The notes below the pieces were generated by a model. That model was given only the letters and a program-made list of their open reading frames with translations. It had not been told where the DNA came from and ran no database searches. The position numbers were made by a program, and so were the translations under genes. Positions 45,401 through 52,555 of a stretch of DNA of 64,000 nt are shown here, one piece after another (the first letter of the stretch is position 1; the number at the start of each line of letters is the position of its first letter). Origin of the DNA: Sphingomonas beigongshangi. Its GTDB lineage: Bacteria > Pseudomonadota > Alphaproteobacteria > Sphingomonadales > Sphingomonadaceae. Where the stretch lies: positions 62,001 to 126,000 of the forward strand of contig NZ_JADHDT010000007.1 in the NCBI RefSeq assembly GCF_016820445.1, in the 5' to 3' direction.

Positions 45401-46207
45401 ATAGCGGTGCAGCCACGCCTGACGGTCGGCGGCGGCGTCGGGCGTGGGAAGGGGGCCCGGCTTGGTCTTTGCCGCGAGCGCCGCGACGTTCGCGGTCGAC
45501 AGCATCCGGTCGTAGACGCGGATGTCGTCGACGTCGGAGCCGCGCATGAAATTGTAGCGGCTCTGCACCTGATGCGGCGACATCACCCGTCCCGCGAGCC
45601 CGAACTGGTCAAGCCCGGTATCGAGATCCGCCTTCTGGTCCTTGCGCGCGACTTCGCGCCCGCCGACGTACAGGCGGACGCCGACCGTCTCGTCCCAGGC
45701 AAAGGCGATATGCTGCCATGCCTGTGCGTCGGGCACGGCGGGCATGCGCCACGATAGCCGGATGCGGGAGAGATTGGCGTCGGTGACGAAAGCGTCGAAG
45801 CCGTGGCCGTTCCAGTCGATGCGCAGGAAGGCCATGTCCCAGCTGCTGTGATCGGCGAAACCGGCCCGGAAGATGACGAACGGCGCTTCTCCCAGCGGCT
45901 GGCGCGCGCGCCAGTGGAAGGCCAGCGTGCCCCGGGCGCTGCGCATGTTGCCGGGCGCGCGCCAGGCGACATAGCCGTCGTCCGCCCAGCGCGCCGCGCC
46001 GCCAACCGCGCCATCCGGCACGATCGACACGTTGGCGCGGAAGTTTGGGGTCGCGTCGCCGGCCGCGACGGTGGCGTCGAAGCCTGTGTCGAGCGGCGCG
46101 TGGAACAACAGGCCGGGCTGCGCGGCGCCGGTCTGGGCAAGAGCGGTCGGCGCGGCGAGGGAGGCCGTCGCCAGCGCAAGCAGCGACGTGAGGGGGCGGA
46201 CCGTCAT
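42404..46207 (-). CDS. Exported LamG-domain multidomain protein, putative pectin-active enzyme
   Basis: 1267 residues with a signal peptide (cut at TALA|Q, residue 24). Domains by eye: LamG/concanavalin-like at about 30-240 (SARGTLAFHWRARQPLG, WQHIAFAWDE); a carbohydrate-binding-like beta region at about 280-470; a further beta region; a helical domain at about 640-1090 with SDDTDLTQQWPGLALMG, HAYEEGLNSDAERLYLNWGE and SSWYGGRKIYRDAPWAW, like an (alpha/alpha) barrel; and a CARDB-like C terminus at about 1165-1260 ending RLNNEV. It lies between the hexuronate importer and DUF885 genes in a pectin locus. The catalytic family was not recognised; lyase or glycoside hydrolase is inferred. Confidence 0.7.
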   Translation of the reverse strand: MTVRPLTSLLALATASLAAPTALAQTGAAQPGLLFHAPLDTGFDATVAAGDATPNFRANVSIVPDGAVGGAARWADDGYVAWRAPGNMRSARGTLAFHWRARQPLGEAPFVIFRAGFADHSSWDMAFLRIDWNGHGFDAFVTDANLSRIRLSWRMPAVPDAQAWQHIAFAWDETVGVRLYVGGREVARKDQKADLDTGLDQFGLAGRVMSPHQVQSRYNFMRGSDVDDIRVYDRMLSTANVAALAAKTKPGPLPTPDAAADRQAWLHRYGWDKALPPLLDAPVTRIRKVEFADAKDLKEWMWKGVDGIAETTWPGVYNRSRLPGRDDYFELPDWNVYVEGGKRYDLTVPAGERVNRVELRGAAYGTLSWSDGGKDRVLATRPKGVVRSVDQFASRTGGTLHFTNVMQEQPIQELWAYDVGAGAEPGGSFKLDYTIRTDAAPTLAALAPLNAFIAGRFAPDERATVVAMPTAGVKAAVGAAAAGAGGGVARRAGMAPIVHVLIPASLGDAQPDQPVARAFDYGWQNLRDGLDGVAIDLPALAGSKPVALNIRIKDPIWPERDMIDVSVSVTPGKTRTLWLDLRDRILSNDSLYLSIAASDPAFSAASLDGTRIRLVFKPRAEALKEHVADRFNQVKDNWGFLVEEHTASKRMGLYRRLYADITDLLRVDPDNALAQAYWADIDYRPENLPAFAQPAPTKGEPLWAFRQLEDLRYVRRFVDWWIDHRQVPYGDFGGGISDDTDLTQQWPGLALMGVEPDKVNASLRALSDAVYANGMRVNGLGYITTDELHAYEEGLNSDAERLYLNWGEPKAVERLMATTRALQDVILKNPAGHMHFASSWYGGRKIYRDAPWAWQKPYAFTVMHAPILVGLYNGNSAARGLVTGVIDGWMAHGKQDAKGGWSYPNEIHWDDDKERVGDGGGLTTPLQSAWSAWRFTGDTKYLRPIQSRIAKAGPAALAEFNENGFAVLPGGTTYRDALAAQAKDDPFALYTRWDATGDVVALEALHADAIADKARHEYMYTEGHWWSDRVEQPNEILQRERLGGIALRRNQTWPGNTVSWRFAEPDAAGEVAILMPGATPDRFRVIAYNRTDRVQQAVMTGWSVTAGQWTVRRATSGDGGRTLSPDGAPSTIPLERSLGTTVAFAPHTTTVYDFALATPSTPVERRADLGIGADDIVRDHGGLSVTVHSLGALPTPGGTLTVRGGDGAILATAAIPPLDAPTDLKPRTVVVHVALPRGTARTVAVALPGNAAEVTRLNNEVVLDTGR

Positions 46208-46219
46208 CGGGAGAGACCC

Positions 46220-47518
46220 TTAGAGCGCGTCGACGCGTGCGAGGCGCGGACTGAGCAGATGGACGACGGCGACCGCGAGCAGGTAGACGCTGCCGGCCAC
46301 CGCGAAGATGATCGTGTAGCTGCCCGTCGTCTGCAGGATGTAGCCGGTGAACTTGGCCATCATCATGCCGCCGATCGCGCCGACGGTACCGCCGATCCCG
46401 ACCACGGATCCGACCGCGCCGCGCGGGAACATGTCCGACGGGATCGTGTAGAGATTGGCGGAAAACGCCTGATGTGCCGCGGTGGCGAGCCCGACGATCG
46501 CGACCGCCAGCCACAGATTGTCGACATATTGGGCGAAGAAGATCGGCATCACCAGCAGGGCGCAGACCAGCATCGTCGACTTGCGCGCCGCATTGGCGGT
46601 GAAGCCACGCTTCATCAGCCGCGACGACGACCAGCCCCCCGCTATGCTGCCGAGGTCCGAGATCAGATAGATGACGACCAGCGGCGGCCCGAAGCTGACG
46701 AGGTCGAGATGATAGGTCTTGGCGAGGAAATCCGGCGTCCAGAACAGGAACAGCCACCAGATCGGATCGATCAGGAACTTGCCGAGCGCATAGGCCCAGG
46801 TCTCGCGATAGCCGAGCAGCTTCAGCCAGCCGATCTTGCGTACCGGATCGGCGGGATCGCTTTCGATATAGGCCAGTTCGGCCGGTGACACCTTGGTGCT
46901 TTCGCGCGGGCGGCGGTAGAGCGCGATCCAGGCGACCAGCCACGCCAGGCTGGCGATGCCGGTGACGATGAACGCCATGCGCCAGCCGAAGGCGAGGGTG
47001 ATCGCCGGCACGATCAGCGGCGTGACCACGGCGCCGACATTGGCCCCGGCGTTGAAGATGCCGGTCGCCAGCGCGCGCTCCTTCGCCGGAAACCATTCGG
47101 TCACCGACTTGAGGCCCGCCGGGAAGTTGCCGCTCTCGCCGATCCCGAGGACGAAGCGCGCGACCGAGAACTGGAAGGCCGATCCGACGAAGCCGCACAA
47201 CGTGTGGCCGATCGTCCAGATGACGAAGGCGATCGAATAGCCGATCCGTGCCCCGACCGCGTCGACGATCTTGCCGAAGGTCAGATAGCCGATGGCATAG
47301 GCCGCCTGGAACCAGAAGATGACGTCGGCATAGGTGGTCTCCGACCAGCCGAGTTCAGCGGAAATCGTCGGCTTGAGCACGCCGATCATCTGCCGGTCGA
47401 CATAGTTGATCGCGGTGGCCGCGAACAGCAGGCCGCAGATCACCCAGCGATAGCGCCCGACACCGGCCGCGGCGCTCGTCGGGTCCGCCCCGACCTCCGG
47501 CGTGTCGATCGTTGCCAT
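46220..47518 (-). CDS. exuT: MFS hexuronate transporter (ExuT-like)
   Basis: 432 residues with twelve hydrophobic segments. Family features are GVGRYRWVICGLLFAATAIN, YVDRQMIGVLKPTISAELGW, GIGESGNFPAGLKSVTEWFP, AKERALATGIFNAGANVGAV and GGWSSSRLMKRGFTANAARK. This is the anion:cation symporter group that takes up galacturonate and glucuronate. It lies in an operon with the FAH-family gene upstream (48 bases) and the LamG gene 12 bases downstream, and it is under the LacI-type operator at 48401. Confidence 0.9.
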   Translation of the reverse strand: MATIDTPEVGADPTSAAAGVGRYRWVICGLLFAATAINYVDRQMIGVLKPTISAELGWSETTYADVIFWFQAAYAIGYLTFGKIVDAVGARIGYSIAFVIWTIGHTLCGFVGSAFQFSVARFVLGIGESGNFPAGLKSVTEWFPAKERALATGIFNAGANVGAVVTPLIVPAITLAFGWRMAFIVTGIASLAWLVAWIALYRRPRESTKVSPAELAYIESDPADPVRKIGWLKLLGYRETWAYALGKFLIDPIWWLFLFWTPDFLAKTYHLDLVSFGPPLVVIYLISDLGSIAGGWSSSRLMKRGFTANAARKSTMLVCALLVMPIFFAQYVDNLWLAVAIVGLATAAHQAFSANLYTIPSDMFPRGAVGSVVGIGGTVGAIGGMMMAKFTGYILQTTGSYTIIFAVAGSVYLLAVAVVHLLSPRLARVDAL

Positions 47519-47566
47519 CGGCGTGTCTCTCCTGTGTTGCGCGGCCTCTTGTGCGGGCCGTATCGG

Positions 47567-48346
47567 TTATTGTGCCGTGATCGTGCAGTGAACGGAAAGC
47601 CGCCCGTCGAACCGCGCCTCGACGCGATCCCCGACGCCGACCTGGTGGACGCCGGTCACCGCGCCGGTTGAAATCCACTGGCCCGCTTCCGGACGGATAC
47701 CGCGCGCGGCGAGATGCCGGAACAGGAACGCCGCCGCGCCGAACGGGCCGTCGAGCATGTCGGCGGCGATGCCCTCGCCGATCACCGCGTCGTTGACGAA
47801 CAGCTGCACCGGCCAGAGCGAGAGATCCGTCTCGCGCCATGTTTCGATCGCCGCGCCGACCACGAGGCCGTTGTTGTTGCCGAAGTCGGAAATGGTCGCG
47901 GTCGGGCCGTTCGTGTTGATGCCGGGAAAGGGCGAGCTCGCGATCTCGATCCCGACATGCACCGCGTCGATCATCGCCCGCGCGTCGGCGATCGTGAAGT
48001 CGGTTTGCGCCGCATCCGGCACGCGGCCGATGCGCAGCAGGAATTCCGCTTCCGCCGCGCCGAAGCCATCGACGAAGATCGGCATCTCGCAATGCGCGAC
48101 GTCGGTGACCTGGTCGACGAAGATGGGGCCCGCGAGGCGATCGAATCCTTCCACCGGCGGATTGATGCGGCCGACCTTCCAGCCCGCCACACGCCGGGAC
48201 GACAGCGAGAGCGCCGCATCTTGCACGGCATAGGCCTGCGCGAGATCGGCCGGGATACGGCCCGGATAATCCGGCAAGGCGGTCGCCGTTCGTCGTGCCT
48301 CGACAAAGGCCTGCGCAATCTGCGCCGTATCGCTGTCCGGCTTCAC
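47567..48346 (-). CDS. FAH-superfamily 2-keto-4-pentenoate hydratase-like enzyme
   Basis: 259 residues from the GTG at 48346, which has GGAGGGG 5 bases upstream. Upstream ATGs in frame (48415, 48442) overlap the operator at 48401-48414 and are unlikely. The fold is MhpD-like: VAGWKVGRINPPVEGFDRLA, CEMPIFVDGFGAAEAEFLLR (metal-binding Glu pair), GAAIETWR, and FRHLAARGIRPEAGQWISTG. Relatives hydrate or decarboxylate 2-keto-enoic acids in aromatic or sugar-acid breakdown. Being first in the hexuronate operon, it may act on a deoxy-keto sugar acid. That role is inferred. Confidence 0.8.
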   Translation of the reverse strand: MKPDSDTAQIAQAFVEARRTATALPDYPGRIPADLAQAYAVQDAALSLSSRRVAGWKVGRINPPVEGFDRLAGPIFVDQVTDVAHCEMPIFVDGFGAAEAEFLLRIGRVPDAAQTDFTIADARAMIDAVHVGIEIASSPFPGINTNGPTATISDFGNNNGLVVGAAIETWRETDLSLWPVQLFVNDAVIGEGIAADMLDGPFGAAAFLFRHLAARGIRPEAGQWISTGAVTGVHQVGVGDRVEARFDGRLSVHCTITAQ

Positions 48347-48400
48347 GGCCGCCCCTCCAGAATGTTCGTCCCACCTTTCCGGTGTTGCTTGATCGGTAAG

Positions 48401-48414
48401 GGAAACCGGTGTCA
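48401..48414. promoter_or_regulatory. LacI operator upstream of the FAH/exuT operon
   Basis: GGAAACCGGTGTCA, one mismatch from the locus consensus GGTAACCGGTGTCA. It lies 55 bases upstream of the GTG start at 48346, between the FAH-family gene and uxuB, and gives the FAH-exuT-LamG-DUF885 operon its own control point. Confidence 0.7.
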
Positions 48415-48438
48415 TTGACAAGTCGCCCGACCCGATGG

Positions 48439-49869
48439 TCACGCGAAAAAATCCGTCCAGCGGTTTTCCGACGCAGCGCTCGCCGCATCGCCGATCGCGG
48501 ACAGGACGGCGCGATCGCCCGACAGCGCGGCGGGGACCAGGAAACCCGCGGCGACGAGACCGTCGACGACGGCATAGGGGTCCCGCGCCGCCGCGATCGC
48601 GCGCAAACGCTCCGCCGCGGGATCGATGACCCCGGTGTCAGTATTCACCCGCGCGATCAGGAACGCGACCCATCCGCCAAGGGCCCGCACCGCATGATCC
48701 GGCATCCGCCCCGCCGCGCGGTTGGCCGCCAGCGTATCGCCGAGGCGGTAGGGCAGCTTTTGCGATCCGTCCTGCGCGATCTGATCGAGCCGATGCACGA
48801 TCGCCGGGTTGCGGAACCGTGCCAAGATCGCCTCCGCATACTGACCGAGGTCCAGGCCGGGAAGGTCCGGCAGCGTCGGCACGATGTCCTGCCGGATCAT
48901 GCGCGAGACGAAGTCCGCCAGTTCCGCGTCCGCCATGGCCCCCGCGACATCCGTCGCGCCGCGCAAAAGACCCAGATAGGCCAGAGTCGAATGTGAGCCG
49001 TTGAGGATGCGAAGCTTTGCCCGCTCGTAACCGGCGACGTCGTTCGTCACCGTCGCGCCGACGCTCGCCAGCGCCGCGAGCGCCTCGCCGCCGACATCCT
49101 CGATCACCCATTGCCGGAACGCCTCGCGCTGCACGGGTATGGCATCCTCCATCCCCAGCGCCGCGGTCGTGTCGGCGATCAGCGCCGCGTCCGTCGCCGG
49201 CGTGATCGAGTCGACCATGGTGCAGGGCACGCGTACCTCGGCGGCGATCCAGGCGGCGAGATCCGCATCGCGTTCGGCGGCGAAGGCGACGAGCGCCGCG
49301 TGCAACTTGGTGCCGTTGTTCGCCAGATTGTCGCAGGGCATCGGTATGAACGGCGGCGTGCCTGCCGCGCGCCTCGTGGCCAGGCCAGCCACCAGCCATC
49401 CGACGATGCTGCGCGGCACGCCGCCGGCCAGGTCGTGCGCGATGTCCGGGTGCGCCAGGTCGAGCGTCCCGTCGGCGCGCAGGCAATAGCCCTTTTCCGT
49501 CACCGTCATCGTCACCAGCTGGACCGCGGGGTCCGCCAGCAGTCCGGCAAGCGCGCGATGGTCGCCGGGGCCCAGGAAGCGCTTGTGCGCACCGATGACG
49601 CGCATGGTCGGCGTCGCGTCCCGCACGGCCAGCGAGTACAGCCCGTCCTGCGCCGCCAGCGCTTCGGTCGTTCCCGCGCTGCGCAGCGATACCGCGGCGA
49701 TTCCCCAGCGCGGATCCCGCGCCAGCAGGTCGTCGATATAGCTCGCCTGATGCGCGCGGTGAAAGGCGCCCGGCCCGAAATGCACGATGCCGATCGCGGG
49801 CTCCGCTCGCCAGAGCGGCGTCGCGATGTCCGCGGGGATGCTGGCCAATGTGGTCCGTGACAGTCTCAT
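48439..49869 (-). CDS. uxuB: Fructuronate/tagaturonate reductase (mannitol dehydrogenase family)
   Basis: 476 residues. Cofactor and family motifs: IGIVHFGPGAFHRAHQASYI, MPCDNLANNGTKLH, VDSITPAT and the signature KLRILNGSHSTLAYLGLL with the catalytic Lys. It reduces fructuronate to mannonate or tagaturonate to altronate with NADH. The adjacent altronate dehydratase favours tagaturonate (UxaB-like) activity, but the sequence is of the UxuB/mannitol dehydrogenase type. The ATG overlaps the uxaA stop by four bases. It closes the uxaA-uxuB unit. Confidence 0.9.
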   Translation of the reverse strand: MRLSRTTLASIPADIATPLWRAEPAIGIVHFGPGAFHRAHQASYIDDLLARDPRWGIAAVSLRSAGTTEALAAQDGLYSLAVRDATPTMRVIGAHKRFLGPGDHRALAGLLADPAVQLVTMTVTEKGYCLRADGTLDLAHPDIAHDLAGGVPRSIVGWLVAGLATRRAAGTPPFIPMPCDNLANNGTKLHAALVAFAAERDADLAAWIAAEVRVPCTMVDSITPATDAALIADTTAALGMEDAIPVQREAFRQWVIEDVGGEALAALASVGATVTNDVAGYERAKLRILNGSHSTLAYLGLLRGATDVAGAMADAELADFVSRMIRQDIVPTLPDLPGLDLGQYAEAILARFRNPAIVHRLDQIAQDGSQKLPYRLGDTLAANRAAGRMPDHAVRALGGWVAFLIARVNTDTGVIDPAAERLRAIAAARDPYAVVDGLVAAGFLVPAALSGDRAVLSAIGDAASAASENRWTDFFA

Positions 49870-51344
49870 AGCGTGACACCCCGCTTCCAGATCGCGATCT
49901 CGCGTTCGCTGTTGCGCTCGGCCGCCGTCGCCGTCCCCGACGCGACCGCGACGATCGTGTCGAGCAGCGCCGCCGATGCCGCGCCGAACCCCTCGTCCAG
50001 CACCCGGCCCGCGTCGAAGTCGATCCAGCCGGGCTTGCGCCGGGCAAGGTCGCTGTTCGATGCGATCTTGAGCGTGGGCACGGGGAAGCCGAGCGGCGTT
50101 CCGCGCCCGGTCGTGAACAGGATCGCCGTCGCGCCCGCGGCTGCGAGCGCGGTCGACGACACCGCGTCGTTGCCGGGCGCCTCCAGCAGCGTCAGCCCGC
50201 GCCGGGTCGCCGCGGCGCCATAGCCGATCACGTCCGCGATCGGCGCGCGGCCCGCCTTCTGTACGGCGCCCAGCGACTTTTCCTCCAACGTCGTGATTCC
50301 TCCGGCGACATTGCCCGGTGACGGGTTCTCGGACACCGGTTCGCCATGGTCGAGGAAATATTGCTTGAAGCCGTTGACCACGCCGACGATGCCGTCGAAC
50401 ACCGTGTGATCGACGGCGCGGTCCATGAGCATCTGCTCGGCGCCGAAGATTTCGGGGATTTCGGTGAAGATGACCTGCCCGCCGGCGGCGGCGACGCGGT
50501 CGCTGATACGGCCGACGAGCGGATTGGCGGTAAGTCCCGACAGGCCGTCCGACCCCCCGCACTTGACGCCGATCACCAGGTCCGACAGCGGGCGGGGGAC
50601 GCGTTTCGCCTCCGCAGCCCTGGCGAGCGCGACGACCGCGTCGACGCCATCGGTGACCTCGTCCGTGCAGTCCTGCGCGATCAGCGTGGCGATGCGGGCA
50701 CGATGATGCGGCGCGATCGCCTCGATCAGGGCGGCGACCTGGTTTTCCTCGCACCCCAGGCCGACGATCAGCACGCCACCCGCATTGGGATGGCTGGCCA
50801 GCCCGGCCAGGATCGCCCGCGTTCCACCCAGATCGTCGCCCAGCTGCGAACAGCCATGCGGATGCGCGAAGACGTGGACACCGTCGACCAACCCTTCGAC
50901 CATAGGGGCGGCGTGCGCGGCGATACGCGCGGCGGTACGTGCGACGCATCCCACCGTCGGCAGTATCCAGATCTCGTTCCGTGTCGCGACGCGGCCATCC
51001 GCGCGAGGGTAACCGAGGAACGATGCCTCCGGCGCGGAGGGAAGGGCGGCCGGCGGTTGCGGCGCGAAGCGATAGTCCAGCGTCGCGTCGAGCAACGTCG
51101 CCAGATTGTGGCTGTGCACATGCCGGCCCGCGGCGATGGGCTGCGTGGCGCGGCCGATCGGCGAACCGTATTTCAGCACCGCCGCGTTTGCCGCGATCGG
51201 GACGAGCGCGACCTTGTGGCCCCGGCCGACGTCTTCCGCCAAGGCGATCGAACCGCCATCGACCGAAACGATCTCACCCGCCGCACCGTCGTCCAGCATC
51301 GTCGCCACCGTGTCCTCGGGAGCGACCCGCAAAGCCCTTGTCAT
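49866..51344 (-). CDS. uxaA: Altronate dehydratase
   Basis: 492 residues from the ATG at 51344, preceded by AAGGATCAGG. The N-terminal SAF domain (residues about 10-80) contains ALAEDVGRGHKVALVPIA; the C-terminal dehydratase domain has RNEIWILPTVGCVARTAARI, FAHPHGCSQLGDD, LIVGLGCEENQ, VIGVKCGGSDGLSGLTANPL and SENPSPGNVAGGITTLEEKS. It converts altronate to 2-keto-3-deoxygluconate, using iron. SAF and dehydratase parts are fused, as usual. The LacI operator lies only 12 bases upstream of the ATG, so repressor binding would also cover the leader. Confidence 0.94.
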   Translation of the reverse strand: MTRALRVAPEDTVATMLDDGAAGEIVSVDGGSIALAEDVGRGHKVALVPIAANAAVLKYGSPIGRATQPIAAGRHVHSHNLATLLDATLDYRFAPQPPAALPSAPEASFLGYPRADGRVATRNEIWILPTVGCVARTAARIAAHAAPMVEGLVDGVHVFAHPHGCSQLGDDLGGTRAILAGLASHPNAGGVLIVGLGCEENQVAALIEAIAPHHRARIATLIAQDCTDEVTDGVDAVVALARAAEAKRVPRPLSDLVIGVKCGGSDGLSGLTANPLVGRISDRVAAAGGQVIFTEIPEIFGAEQMLMDRAVDHTVFDGIVGVVNGFKQYFLDHGEPVSENPSPGNVAGGITTLEEKSLGAVQKAGRAPIADVIGYGAAATRRGLTLLEAPGNDAVSSTALAAAGATAILFTTGRGTPLGFPVPTLKIASNSDLARRKPGWIDFDAGRVLDEGFGAASAALLDTIVAVASGTATAAERNSEREIAIWKRGVTL

Positions 51345-51355
51345 GCCTGATCCTT

Positions 51356-51369
51356 GGTAACCGGTGTCA
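51356..51369. promoter_or_regulatory. LacI operator between uxaA and lacI
   Basis: GGTAACCGGTGTCA, exact consensus. It lies in the 102-base region between the divergent uxaA and LacI genes and could serve both repression of uxaA and autoregulation. Confidence 0.85.
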
Positions 51370-51446
51370 CATTTTGGTCCCGTTGCGCCGCGAAAGCAAG
51401 GAGGCGGGACTGGCGGGATCACGATCGCCACGATACACCTCGCGCC

Positions 51447-52475
51447 ATGCAGAAGACCGGGCAGTCCACGATCAACGATGTCGCGCGGATCGCCGGCGTT
51501 TCCAAGAAGACGGTCAGCCGGGTCATCAACCGCTCGCCTCTCCTCAACGAGGATACGCGGCGGCGTGTCGAAGAGGTGATCGCCGAACTCGGCTATATCC
51601 CCAATCCTCAGGCACGGGCGCTGGCGCTCCGTCGCAACTTCCTGATCGGGCTCGTCCACGACAATCCCAATGCGCAGACCGTCATGAACGTGCAGCAGGG
51701 CATGCTGGAGGCGCTCCACGGGACGGAGTTCGAAATGGTCGTGCGGCCCTTGGATCGCGGCTCGGCGACGATGCTCGACGACCTGCGTCATTTCCTGGAG
51801 CGGCAACGTCTGTTCGGCGTGTTGCTGATGCCCCCGATCAGCGAGAACGATTCGGTCGCGCGGCTGTGCGACGACATCGGTTGCCGGTACGTGCGCATGG
51901 GGTCGGCGATGCTCGACGACACGGATCATATGGTCGCCTCGAACGACCGCGAGGCGGTCCATGCCGCGGTCTCGTTCCTGATCGAGCAGGGCCATCGCCG
52001 CATCGGCCTCGTCGCCGGTCCGCACGGGTTCCGGTCGGCGCGCGAACGTCGGCAGGGGTTCGAGGATGCGCTGGCGGCGGCGGGTATCGCCCTGCCGCGC
52101 TCGATGATCGCCGACGGCAACTACACGTTCGATTCGGGGCTGGTCGCGGCCGAGCGGCTGCTCGACGTCGTGCCACGCCCCACCGCGATCTTCTCCTCGA
52201 ACGACGAGATGGCGGCGGGCGTCATCCATGCCGCGCGCCAGCGCGGACTCGACATTCCGCGCGACCTCTCGATCGTCGGCTTCGACGACACGCCGATCGC
52301 CGCGCATGTCTGGCCGCCGTTGACGACGGTGCGATGGCCGATCGCCTCGATGGCGCGGTCCGCGGCGCTCAAGCTGATCGCCGGCGGCGTCGAGCAGGAG
52401 CCGGCGGTGGAGGAGCCGTCGTTGTTCCTGTCCACCCTCATCCGACGCGGCTCGGTTGCCGTGCCGCGCGAATGA
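51447..52475 (+). CDS. LacI-family transcriptional regulator of hexuronate utilisation
   Basis: 342 residues from the ATG at 51447. The HTH is STINDVARIAGVSKKTVSRV followed by the hinge region NPQARALALRR. The rest is a periplasmic-binding-protein-type ligand domain (NFLIGLVHDNPNAQTVMNV, HRRIGLVAGPHGFRSARERR, TAIFSSNDEMAAGVIHAA, SIVGFDDTPIAAHVWPPLTT). Divergent from uxaA and 80 bases before uxaC. Five copies of a 14-base motif in the locus are its probable operators. The inducer is presumably a uronate catabolite such as KDG. Confidence 0.93.
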   Translation: MQKTGQSTINDVARIAGVSKKTVSRVINRSPLLNEDTRRRVEEVIAELGYIPNPQARALALRRNFLIGLVHDNPNAQTVMNVQQGMLEALHGTEFEMVVRPLDRGSATMLDDLRHFLERQRLFGVLLMPPISENDSVARLCDDIGCRYVRMGSAMLDDTDHMVASNDREAVHAAVSFLIEQGHRRIGLVAGPHGFRSARERRQGFEDALAAAGIALPRSMIADGNYTFDSGLVAAERLLDVVPRPTAIFSSNDEMAAGVIHAARQRGLDIPRDLSIVGFDDTPIAAHVWPPLTTVRWPIASMARSAALKLIAGGVEQEPAVEEPSLFLSTLIRRGSVAVPRE

Positions 52476-52497
52476 GCGCGGGGGTTGCGCCTGCGCC

Positions 52498-52511
52498 TGA
52501 CACCGGTTACC
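52498..52511. promoter_or_regulatory. LacI operator upstream of uxaC-kduI-kduD
   Basis: TGACACCGGTTACC, the exact reverse complement of the consensus, 44 bases before the uxaC start. It would give this operon separate repression from lacI itself. Confidence 0.85.
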
Positions 52512-52555
52512 CCATGACCCATCGCTAACCGATAAGCGTTTTCGAGAGGATCACG

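Noticed and set aside
42512..45757. 1081-codon open frame opposite the LamG gene
   Set aside because: It is antisense to a protein with signal peptide and clear domains; its own translation is rich in Arg, Gly and His with no domain, typical for GC-rich shadow frames.
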